NCBI GenBank assembly: GCA_018223415.1
Contig: JAGTTQ010000001.1
Span: forward strand, 1,577,865 to 1,641,864
Direction of reading: 5' to 3'
DNA: 64,000 nt
Source: Eubacteriaceae bacterium Marseille-Q4139
GTDB lineage: Bacteria; Bacillota; Clostridia; Lachnospirales; Lachnospiraceae
A program made the position numbers and the translations under genes. This document shows, piece after piece, positions 52,835-60,161 of the stretch (position 1 is its first letter; every line of letters begins with the position of its first letter). Under the pieces are notes generated by a model that worked only from the letters and a program-made list of their open reading frames with translations, was not told the DNA's origin and made no database searches.

Positions 52835-53539
52835 CTATCGTTCCTCACGCTCCTTATTAGAAAGTTTCCGATAGCCCTCCAGGGAGGAGCCGTCAATAAT
52901 CTCTTTGTAGGCCGCCATCTGCTCCCGGATGGAAAGTTTCGGATAGGAGAAAACCCGGTGTTCGGCGGGAATGTCCTTCGTATCGCGGTAAAACTCCTTA
53001 AAGTCCCCGCTGGTCTGGACAATATAGCCGCCGGGGGCAAAGTGGCCGCTCTTGTTGATGGAAATATCCCGCCCGTATGCCTCATAATCAAAATAATCTT
53101 TCAGCTCGTCCGGGATCGGCAAGTCCTCCGAAAAATAGCGGCCCAAATCCTCCTCGTTTTCAATATCGGGATAAAACTCGTAGCAGTCCAGATTTTGCGT
53201 AAGGTTGATCAGGTCTGCCACGCTGGAAGTATGACTGCCACAGTCAATCACAGCCTCGAATTTTTCCAAGTCGCTCTGATCCAGTTCGGAGAGCAGGCAG
53301 GCAAGATGGTTGAGCTCGTCCAGATTTTCGTATTCCGTCAGATAGTCATAGAGCCCCAGCACATCGCCATCAAAGCTGGTAATGAAAAACTCCTCATACC
53401 GCACCCCGTCCACGCCGATGCGCTTTAGGAGCGCCTGCACTTCCTCCGTGGTAGTGGGGAATTTCAGCGTTTCTCCTACCACTTCGCCCTCGTTGTATTT
53501 CCCCAGGTTCGTGATGTAGGCTTCAAAAAGGGCCGCCAT
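52835..53539 (-). CDS. ardA: Antirestriction protein ArdA
   Basis: A 234-aa acidic protein starting MAALFEAYITNLGKYNEGEV. It shows the ArdA pattern, with EEFFITSFDGDVLGLYDYLT and DISINKSGHFAPGGYIVQTS. It mimics DNA and blocks type I restriction enzymes during entry into a new host. It touches the upstream 113-aa gene at 53539. Confidence 0.9.
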   Translation of the reverse strand: MAALFEAYITNLGKYNEGEVVGETLKFPTTTEEVQALLKRIGVDGVRYEEFFITSFDGDVLGLYDYLTEYENLDELNHLACLLSELDQSDLEKFEAVIDCGSHTSSVADLINLTQNLDCYEFYPDIENEEDLGRYFSEDLPIPDELKDYFDYEAYGRDISINKSGHFAPGGYIVQTSGDFKEFYRDTKDIPAEHRVFSYPKLSIREQMAAYKEIIDGSSLEGYRKLSNKEREER

Positions 53540-53880
53540 CAGCGGCGGCCCTGGCCCTTGACGGTCAAAATGCCTTCAAGGGTAGTAGCCGTGATCCCCA
53601 GGCGCTGGGCAACGGCGATGTCGTTTTTCATGGCCTCGGTCATGGTATGGCCGCAGACCACCAGCACATGAGAGCGGCGGAGCAGATCGCGGCTCATATC
53701 AATGCCGCTTTTATGCTCCTCGGGAATTGCATCATTGAGAAACAAAGGCAGATACAGGGGAGGGCAGATGGGAGAAAACCCCGCCTCGTACACCGCCCGG
53801 CAATACCGGGCCGCCTGTTCCGCGTTTTCACTGTCGCCGCCAAGCCATGCGGCGGTAATATAAGCAAGTGGGCGTTTCAT
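53539..53880 (-). CDS. DUF7768/DUF4406-like protein
   Basis: A 113-aa protein starting MKRPLAYITAAWLGGDSENA. YCRAVYEAGFSPICPPLYLP and LVVCGHTMTEAMKNDIAVAQ are typical of this nucleoside-deoxyribosyltransferase-like fold. The start at 53880 follows GGAGGTTTTGACA. Adjacent to ardA in many ICEs; function unknown. Confidence 0.75.
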   Translation of the reverse strand: MKRPLAYITAAWLGGDSENAEQAARYCRAVYEAGFSPICPPLYLPLFLNDAIPEEHKSGIDMSRDLLRRSHVLVVCGHTMTEAMKNDIAVAQRLGITATTLEGILTVKGQGRR

Positions 53881-53924
53881 TGTCAAAACCTCCGATCTTT
53901 TATTAAGGATACTTCAGCCCAATC

Positions 53925-54107
53925 CCCCCGCCCTTTCCCATTCATGGGAAAGGGGGCGGCTCTGGAGGATATATGCCCCCGCCGCGCCGTTTTAAGTAGC
54001 ACAGCCGGGGCAGACCGTCAAGGGCAAGCCGCCGCAAGCGGCGGTGCGTTGCACCCTTGACGGCCCACTCCCGGCTGTGCAGGAATATAGGCGGCGACGG
54101 GGGATAT
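53925..54107. other. Highly structured non-coding region (nested hairpins)
   Basis: Stem A: CCGCCCTTTCCCA/TGGGAAAGGGGGCGG near 53928-53960. Then three concentric stems: ATATGCCCCCGCCGC/GGCGGCGACGGGGGATAT (outer), GCACAGCCG/CGGCTGTGC (53999-54080), and CCGTCAAGGG/CCCTTGACGG with an inner GCCGCC/GGCGGC. No gene fits. Candidate roles are a single-strand replication origin or a structured RNA. Confidence 0.6.
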
Positions 54108-54146
54108 ATCACCACAGAGCCTTCTGCAAGAGGGGCGGGGCCCCTC

Positions 54147-54161
54147 GGGACAATTTGTCTC
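54147..54161. repeat. Dispersed ICE palindrome, copy 13
   Basis: Core GGGACAATTTGTCTC, flanks CCCTC and GAAGT. Just downstream of parB. Confidence 0.85.
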
Positions 54162-54173
54162 GAAGTGGATAGG

Positions 54174-55634
54174 TTACTTGTCTTTTTCCATCTTTTTCGG
54201 GGCTTTTGCCAGCTCGGGCGGCTGTTTCTCTTTCCACTCGTCCAGCAAGGTCATAATCTGCTCCTTCATTTTGGCGGGTGTAACCTCCTTGCCAAAATAT
54301 TTCTCCAGTTCAGCCATCGAAATAATCACGCCGCGATCCTCCTTTTTCTTTTCTGATAAGATGCCGTCAATCACATCGCCGTTGAGCTTGCCCTCCTTAT
54401 CCAGCTCCCGGAGCTGTTTGGCCTGGGCCAGAGAGGGGGACGCCTGCTCCCCGTCAATGGAAACGGCAATCAGACGCTGGTTTTTCGGCTTGATGTAAGA
54501 GAGCTCCACCGCAGGCATAAAGCCCATCTTTTTATCGTCCACCTTGTTTATGAGCTCCGGGACAAGATGGTTAAGGCGCAGATAGCGCATGACTTTCTTA
54601 TAATTCATGCCATGCGCGTTACCCACGATCTCAACGGAGCGTTTTCCTACATCCCCTTCGGCCACGCCTTTCAGCCGCCCGCCCTGGTGCTTAATGTCCT
54701 CCACTTCCAGATCCAAAAGGGCGGCCAGCTCGCTGGGGAGCGTCTGATCCCTCTGCTTATTGCTGTCCTTCATGGCCTCAACCGCCTCATGGTCGGTCAT
54801 ATCCCGGACAATAAAGGGCATTTCCTCCAGGCCCGCCAGCTCACTGCCGCGACAGCGCCGATGGCCCGCCACAATCTCATAGCCGTTTCCGTCCTTTTCG
54901 GGGCGGGCAAGGCCGGGAACCATAACGCCGTTGAGCTTGATGGACTCCACCGTTTCCTGCATTTTGGCATCGTCCCGCACCTTGAACGGGTGGGGCCGGA
55001 ATGTGTGGAACGGATGGAGCTCGGAAAGTTTCAGATAAACCAGCTTGCCCTCCTCAACGGGACGGGGCGGCACAGCAGGCTCCTGCGGGGCCTGCTCCGG
55101 GGGAGCAGCCTCCTTTGTGGGAGTACCTTTCCCGGCATCCGGAGGAGCCGGAGCCTCGGGCGCTTTCCCGCCACTTCGGGACAATTTGTCTCGTTTGGAC
55201 GGCTGGGCCTCGCCGGGGGCCGCCTTGTCAGCCTTAGACGGGCGGCCCTTGCGGGACCCGGCCTTCTTCGGTGCTTTTTCAGACTCCGCCTCGGTGTGCT
55301 CCGCCTTTTCAGATTTCGGGGGACGGCCACGGCGCGGCTTTTCGGGCTCCCCCTTTTCAGCGGCAGGATGCTCCATCGCGGGAGCCCCGGCCTCCTGTTC
55401 CGGGGGCGTTTCCGCTTTTTCCACCTCGGCCCGGGCCGCCCGGCGCTTATCCGCCATGAGCGCGTCAATCTGATCCGCAGAGATGACCACATCACCGGGC
55501 TCGGCAGGCCCGGCCTGCTCCGGCTGGTGTTCGGGAGCCGTGGCCTCACTGCGGGCTGGATCAGCCGCAACGGGCGCGGGAGCCTCCTCGGTTTTTGCCG
55601 CCTCGGGCCCCGTGTTCAGTTTTTCATCTGCCAT
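54174..55634 (-). CDS. ParB-family DNA-binding protein of the ICE
   Basis: A 486-aa protein. Residues about 1-195 are low-complexity and contain two AT-hook-like motifs (RRGRPPKSEK, RKGRPSKADK). The ParB core follows: LKLSELHPFHTFRPHPFKVR, EIVAGHRRCRGSELAGLEEM (the GHRR CTP-binding box) and an HTH, VEIVGNAHGMNYKKVMRYLR. A C-terminal coiled region ends the protein. ParB proteins bind palindromic sites and spread or cluster. No ParA gene is visible. The gene itself holds palindrome copy 14. It is the obvious candidate reader of the dispersed sites. Confidence 0.88.
   Translation of the reverse strand: MADEKLNTGPEAAKTEEAPAPVAADPARSEATAPEHQPEQAGPAEPGDVVISADQIDALMADKRRAARAEVEKAETPPEQEAGAPAMEHPAAEKGEPEKPRRGRPPKSEKAEHTEAESEKAPKKAGSRKGRPSKADKAAPGEAQPSKRDKLSRSGGKAPEAPAPPDAGKGTPTKEAAPPEQAPQEPAVPPRPVEEGKLVYLKLSELHPFHTFRPHPFKVRDDAKMQETVESIKLNGVMVPGLARPEKDGNGYEIVAGHRRCRGSELAGLEEMPFIVRDMTDHEAVEAMKDSNKQRDQTLPSELAALLDLEVEDIKHQGGRLKGVAEGDVGKRSVEIVGNAHGMNYKKVMRYLRLNHLVPELINKVDDKKMGFMPAVELSYIKPKNQRLIAVSIDGEQASPSLAQAKQLRELDKEGKLNGDVIDGILSEKKKEDRGVIISMAELEKYFGKEVTPAKMKEQIMTLLDEWKEKQPPELAKAPKKMEKDK
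55178..55192. repeat. Dispersed ICE palindrome, copy 14
   Basis: Core GGGACAATTTGTCTC with left flank ACTTC; the right flank is degenerate (GTTTG). Inside the parB coding region, translated as RDKLSRSGG. Confidence 0.8.
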
Positions 55635-55721
55635 TCACTAACCTCCTTTTCGTGAAAGTTGCACAATTTTCGGGCTTAAATTTCTGTAATTATTTTTTGG
55701 CCTCCTTCCGGTCTATCCACG

Positions 55722-55755
55722 CAAAAAAGCCGCCCAAGATAGCACCTGGACGGCC
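55722..55755 (-). terminator. Insulating terminator upstream of parB
   Basis: Minus strand GCCGTCCAGG-TGCTATC-TTGGGCGGC then TTTTTT. It would stop transcripts entering the ICE from the right flank. Confidence 0.7.
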
Positions 55756-55828
55756 TTTCGCGTAATGTGATAGATCAATTTTTATTTTTTTCGGATTGCA
55801 GGCTCCGAAAAGCCTTGTATTTACAGCG

Positions 55829-55844
55829 TTCCTAATATGAAACA
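55829..55844. repeat. ICE right terminal inverted repeat
   Basis: TTCCTAATATGAAACA, the exact complement of 20875-20890. Confidence 0.8.
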
Positions 55845-55975
55845 ATCATAGGAAAAGGGTACCCTTTCCGTAAAAATCACTCGTTTTCGTCTATGACAGA
55901 AAGAGAGATTTTTGATTGTTGGGAATATCCCAAACCCACACCAAACTGGGATTTTTCTAACTGGGATTTATCTTC

Positions 55976-56698
55976 TTATATACTTTCTATCAAATCTTTT
56001 AAATAGAAAGTTGGTGTAACCATTGCTATTTTGCCTCCTGTATTATCACTCATTGTTCCATGCATAATGCCATGACACCAAGTGCGTTCTTTAGTAATTT
56101 GTATTACTCCATTTGAAGAATATCCTAAATCAAACACTGGGCATCCAGAATATCCTCCTACACTTGGGTTTTCTAAGCAAAAAAATTCAGACAACGTATG
56201 TGTATCAGCACGACTAAGTGTTACAAATCCAGATGAGGCATATGAACGAAATGTAAATGGAGAAAAGGAACCCTCCGTCCCTAAACCATGAGGAAAACCA
56301 ATTGCAGTTAATTCATAATCTCTAGAAACAGGTTTATGTTCAAGATTAAAATGATTTAAGGGGAAGAATCTATTTTCCATAAACTTCATATTCTCATCTG
56401 TAAAATGAATAGGAAGTATGCTTATATCAGCAGTTTTATGGTATTTCCAATCGGTTATTTTACCAAACATTGAAAGTGGCAAATTTTCTGACTTTCCACC
56501 TTTTGTTGCAATTATAATTTGTGTAAAATTTGTTGTTTCGCACGCTACATGACTTGCAGTAAGAATCCATCCTCGAATTTTATTTTCATCGACCGAAGAA
56601 CTAACAAACATTCCTGTGCCAACATTATATTGTGATTCACTTAATGGTGTTCTTAGTTCACATACAACTTTAAAAGCATCATCTCTAGTAATTATCAT
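55976..56698 (-). CDS. Trypsin-like serine protease
   Basis: A 240-aa protein without a signal peptide. The catalytic triad is visible: GWILTASHVACE (His), HKTADISILPI (Asp) and PSVGGYSGCPVFD (Ser). A cytoplasmic location and solitary cargo position are typical of trypsin-like proteases linked to bacterial defence systems, but no partner gene is seen. It is AT-rich and lies outside the ICE boundary. The start is at 56698; the upstream ribosome site GAGGGAGAT is acceptable. Confidence 0.82.
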   Translation of the reverse strand: MIITRDDAFKVVCELRTPLSESQYNVGTGMFVSSSVDENKIRGWILTASHVACETTNFTQIIIATKGGKSENLPLSMFGKITDWKYHKTADISILPIHFTDENMKFMENRFFPLNHFNLEHKPVSRDYELTAIGFPHGLGTEGSFSPFTFRSYASSGFVTLSRADTHTLSEFFCLENPSVGGYSGCPVFDLGYSSNGVIQITKERTWCHGIMHGTMSDNTGGKIAMVTPTFYLKDLIESI

Positions 56699-57341
56699 TT
56701 TCGATTATCTCCCTCATAAAAATTCAAAGTTGCCGCTTTGTATAGAAATATTATAGCAACCATATATAAATTTTTCTATTACATTCCTCATTTGTCGAAA
56801 TAGCAGAGCCATCCACACTCGCCAACGGTCGAGATGAATGGGCTTCGCCCGCCGCTGACAGGTCTGTCCATCCCTGCTTATATGGCAGACAAGAGAGTGA
56901 AAGCAACGAGTGCTTTCGCTCTCGTATAGTATGGTTTTTCTTATATCTGCCCGTATCATTTTATATCGTCATAGAAAATCTGGGCACCATTTGGGTACCA
57001 AAGTGGCAAAATCATTGGTTTTATAAGTGCCCTAATGAACGGAAAATCCTGTATTTACAATGGCTTTCACAGCTCAAGACTTTTAGATAACAAAAAACTA
57101 ATACTATTTTTTATGATAAAAGAACCAAACGATACCATACTTATAAAATCGTTTGGTTCTTTATTTGAATTTTTTATTATATCATATATCATTTCTTTTG
57201 TCAAATTACCATTTTTTCATTTTTTCAAAATTCCTGGCTTTGAATCGCGTTGGCAACTCTGGTATCCTTATAGCAGGATATCCTAAAAATATTTTTAGAA
57301 AGGAGTACCTGCACTTAGCCGGCGAGTGTTGGGAAAACATT
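56699..57341. other. Non-coding region right of the protease
   Basis: It contains a hairpin GAGAGTGAAAGCA/TGCTTTCGCTCTC (about 56891-56921), the GGGCACCATTT sequence at 56982, and a strong terminator at 57118-57162. An 81-codon minus-strand frame (56714-56959) crosses these structures and looks spurious. Confidence 0.5.
57118..57162. terminator. Strong bidirectional terminator-like hairpin
   Basis: AAAGAACCAAACGAT and its exact complement (57148-57162) form a 15-bp stem with A/T tails on both sides. Confidence 0.75.
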
Positions 57342-57920
57342 ATGTACCTTGAAAATCAAATAAATGCGGAAACATTCCAGGAACTCTGGCAGCAGGCATC
57401 GGAAAAGCCGACGAAATATGATCGCGTTCTTATTTCGCCCAAGGCAAATATGGCCGCCATACGGGACTATGGGCACTTTAGAATAAAAAACGCCTTTATC
57501 ATAGTACAGTCTGGCACTATATGGCATGAATGGGAAATCTCTGACTTTAAACTCTTGAAATGTTCAGGTACATTTTCTTTCAATGCCAAAAGTATAAGGA
57601 ATATAGCCGTATGCGTGGGGGAAGAAACGGAGGAACCGTCCTATCTTTTCTTTAAAGATATGGAAGAAGCATCATCCCATGATCTCTTTGCCATTGGCGC
57701 GGTAGAAACGGAAAAATGCATTTTAGCTTTCTGTTTTGATTGGCAAAACAGAAAAAATCAGTATCTCGTCGCAGATAACTACGACGGTGAAGATTCCGAT
57801 CTCTTCTACATAATGAGAACACTAAAAGAATTACCTGACCGAAAGGAAGATATGAATGAAACAGCACATACCAGGAGCGAATATCCTATGGAAGGAATCC
57901 AAAATGGAGCGTCTACGTAA
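57342..57920 (+). CDS. Unknown protein upstream of the primase
   Basis: A 192-aa protein starting MYLENQINAETFQELWQQAS. The start is uncertain: AAAGGAG lies 38 bp upstream and the frame is open to there. It is soluble and alpha/beta, with DRVLISPKANMAAIRDYGHF and YLFFKDMEEASSHDLFAIGA. It overlaps the primase gene by 65 bp, so it is probably co-translated with it. No family recognised. Confidence 0.6.
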   Translation: MYLENQINAETFQELWQQASEKPTKYDRVLISPKANMAAIRDYGHFRIKNAFIIVQSGTIWHEWEISDFKLLKCSGTFSFNAKSIRNIAVCVGEETEEPSYLFFKDMEEASSHDLFAIGAVETEKCILAFCFDWQNRKNQYLVADNYDGEDSDLFYIMRTLKELPDRKEDMNETAHTRSEYPMEGIQNGAST

Positions 57921-59877
57921 CATCCGTCAGGGAGCACAAGCTCTCCCTGATGATGAGGAAGATACGGCTCCTCTTATTAGTAACGGAGAATTCTCTTCTC
58001 CTGTTAATAATAAAGAACATAACGAATTCCACAAGAAGCAGCATCGCCTAAAGGCAAATGGCCTATCGAAGGAATCCGGGATGATTCGTCCACGTGATAT
58101 CCGTCAGGGAGCACAAGCTCTCCCTGATGATGAGGAAGATACGGCTCCTCTTATTAGTAACGGAGAATTCTCTTCTCCTGTTAATAATAAAGAGCATAAC
58201 GAATTCCACAAGAAGCAGCATCGCCTAAAGGCAAATGGCCTATCGAAGGAATCCGGGATGATTCGTCCACGTGATATCCGTCAAGGGGCACATGCGCTTC
58301 CTAACAACGAGGATATAGTTCTCCCCATTAACAGCGAGAACTCTGTTCTCCCTGACAACAACAGGGAGAACAGCAAATCACCTCCGATATCCAAAGATCT
58401 CTTACCTTCAACAATTAGCCAGGGACTTCCATCACACCAGGATACTTTGCCAGAATCAGTAACCGACATTACCCGAGTTAAGGGGAGACAATGTTTCCAC
58501 CCCGTTCCTTCGATTCCAGCTCCTAACCCTCAGAGTTCTTCCCGCTCACAGCCCATAATGGTGTTAGACGATCTGGCGAAAGCTGTTCTGGGCTGCGTAA
58601 AAATTATAAAGTATGGTGATTTGCTGTATTACTATACCGGCAAAACATACCGCGTTATAGGCAATGGAAGTCAATTACTGCGGCTCATACGATCACAAGT
58701 TAGTAACAACCCATTCGGAAGCACTAGTGTACGAAAATTTTCTGATTTATTAGTTTTTTTGCAATCAGATGATACTCTCGTTCCACAGGATTTGGACAGC
58801 AGATTGACTAAAGCTCAATACTACGTTGTGTTTCAAAATGGTGTTCTGGATTTGTGGGATATGAAATTATTATTGCATTCTCACAAATATCTTACTTTCT
58901 ATGAATTGGATGCATTCTGGAATAAGGACACCCATTCACCAACATTCGAGAATTTTCTTGAAAAAATCAGTGGTGGCGATACAGAAATCATACAGCGTAT
59001 CAAGGAAGTAATGGGATATCTGTTATCCCCTGTGAATGAAGGAAAATATTTCTTTGTAATGGGAACAACCCCGAATAGTGGAAAAAGTACACTTGGGGAA
59101 CTGTTAAGGAAATTATTAGGAAGTGAAAATGTTATCAGCAGGGCTCCGTACCAAATGAGTGGGAGGTTCACTTTTGGGGATATCCACGGAAAACTTCTTG
59201 ATATCGCTCCAGACTTGCCCAATGGGAAGTTTACCCCTGTCACCACCGCCATAATTAAACAAATTACTGGCGGAGATACCATAACAGTAGAGCAGAAATA
59301 CGAAAATATGAAGGAAGTTAAAAGTAGAATGCGTTTTCTGTTCGGGAGTAATTTCCCAGTTTCAATCTATCCGGACAACAGTGATGAGGCCTTTTGGGAC
59401 AGAATGATCCTTCTTCCTTTCCTGCATCCGCTAAAAAAGGAAGAGGAAGATCCGCTTATACTCCAAAAGCTGCTGAATGAGAAGGAAGCCATCATATATA
59501 AATGTTTAATGGCTTTTCACAAAGTTCTTAGGAATCACTGCATTTTCTCATATTGTAAAGCTGCTGAGGAAATGAAATCCAGTTGGCGATATTGTAAGGA
59601 AAATTCCAGTCAATCCATAATAGAATTTTCCAAAAAATTTATCATGGCAACGGGAGATCCGAAAGATTGGCTCTATTCGCAGGATCTATATCGACGGTAT
59701 ATTGAATTCTGTGAATGCGAAAGCTATGATTATCTCTCCTACACAGGCTTTCTATCTTGGATGTGCCATAACATAGAAGGCTGCCAACAAAAAAGAGTGC
59801 ATCTAACAAATCATAATCCCAGATCTGCTTTAATTGGAATCAGGTTTAGTGGATTAGCCGAGGAATGCACGGATTGA
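57856..59877 (+). CDS. D5-like SF3 helicase/primase with repeated N-terminus
   Basis: A 673-aa protein. Residues about 15-190 contain a 59-residue unit (KESGMIRPRDIRQGAQALPD and on) repeated twice plus a partial third. The C-terminal half is a phage/plasmid D5-type superfamily 3 helicase: FENFLEKISGGDTEIIQRIK, Walker A MGTTPNSGKSTLGELL, GKLLDIAPDLPNGKF and SRMRFLFGSNFPVS. It drives replication of the element. No primase catalytic domain is obvious, since the N-terminus is low-complexity. Confidence 0.85.
   Translation: MKQHIPGANILWKESKMERLRNIRQGAQALPDDEEDTAPLISNGEFSSPVNNKEHNEFHKKQHRLKANGLSKESGMIRPRDIRQGAQALPDDEEDTAPLISNGEFSSPVNNKEHNEFHKKQHRLKANGLSKESGMIRPRDIRQGAHALPNNEDIVLPINSENSVLPDNNRENSKSPPISKDLLPSTISQGLPSHQDTLPESVTDITRVKGRQCFHPVPSIPAPNPQSSSRSQPIMVLDDLAKAVLGCVKIIKYGDLLYYYTGKTYRVIGNGSQLLRLIRSQVSNNPFGSTSVRKFSDLLVFLQSDDTLVPQDLDSRLTKAQYYVVFQNGVLDLWDMKLLLHSHKYLTFYELDAFWNKDTHSPTFENFLEKISGGDTEIIQRIKEVMGYLLSPVNEGKYFFVMGTTPNSGKSTLGELLRKLLGSENVISRAPYQMSGRFTFGDIHGKLLDIAPDLPNGKFTPVTTAIIKQITGGDTITVEQKYENMKEVKSRMRFLFGSNFPVSIYPDNSDEAFWDRMILLPFLHPLKKEEEDPLILQKLLNEKEAIIYKCLMAFHKVLRNHCIFSYCKAAEEMKSSWRYCKENSSQSIIEFSKKFIMATGDPKDWLYSQDLYRRYIEFCECESYDYLSYTGFLSWMCHNIEGCQQKRVHLTNHNPRSALIGIRFSGLAEECTD
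57925..58278. repeat. 177-bp coding tandem repeat in the primase gene
   Basis: Two units, 57925-58101 and 58102-58278, with a partial third from 58279. The compared parts are almost identical (one A/G change seen). 177 bp is 59 codons, so unit gain or loss keeps the frame. Confidence 0.85.
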
Positions 59878-59896
59878 AGAGGAGGAAGATTAAGTT

Positions 59897-60079
59897 ATGA
59901 ATAAACTTTATTCATTTTCCGATTTGCTGGTTATCTTCCCATTTGGTAAAACCAAATTACGCCAGCTTTTGCAGGCAGGTGTTTTGCCAGTGGTAAAAAT
60001 TGGCCGGCAATATATAACAAATGATAAGGCCATAGAACGATGGATTCTAGAAAATAGTGGTAAGGAAATTATTTTTTAG
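59897..60079 (+). CDS. xis: Excisionase-type helix-turn-helix protein
   Basis: A 60-aa protein: MNKLYSFSDLLVIFPFGKTK, LRQLLQAGVLPVVKIGRQYI, then a final helix. MerR-like excisionase pattern. GAGGAGGAAGATTAAGTT precedes the ATG. It sits 20 bp after the helicase gene and upstream of the integrase, as expected for a directionality factor. Confidence 0.78.
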   Translation: MNKLYSFSDLLVIFPFGKTKLRQLLQAGVLPVVKIGRQYITNDKAIERWILENSGKEIIF

Positions 60080-60100
60080 TCCTGATGGTTCTTGACTCCA

Positions 60101-60142
60101 GGCGGCTAATGAAGTATTCTTACTTCGTGAGCCGCCATTTTT
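60101..60142 (+). terminator. Terminator between excisionase and integrase
   Basis: GGCGGCT and AGCCGCC enclose an inner GAAGTA/TACTTC stem, followed by ATTTTT. Confidence 0.75.
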
Positions 60143-60161
60143 ATCAGAAAGGAAGATTTAA

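Larger units (their letters stand above)
20875..55844. mobile_element. Integrative and conjugative element (serine-integrase type)
   Basis: About 35 kb, GC-rich against AT-rich flanks, bounded by a perfect 16-bp inverted repeat. Gene order from the left: integrase, small genes, sigma-like protein, MATE operon, relaxase, MobC, CD1107/CD1108-type genes, VirB4, PrgI, methyltransferases, SpoVG-like, TrbL-like, Maff2, VirD4, PcfB, ArdA, ParB. This matches the Tn1549/CTn-like Clostridia ICE class. It contains a nested mobilizable element at 40487-50235. Confidence 0.88.

Noticed and set aside
54567..55655. A 362-codon plus-strand frame opposite parB
   Set aside because: Antisense shadow of the low-complexity ParB region.
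56714..56959. An 81-codon minus-strand frame
   Set aside because: It crosses hairpins and lacks a ribosome site or recognisable features.
20579..57000. GGGCACCATTT at 20579 and 56982 as direct repeats from ICE insertion
   Set aside because: They are about 300 bp and 1.1 kb outside the ICE ends and only 11 bp match fully, so they are not target duplications; kept only as a weak note.
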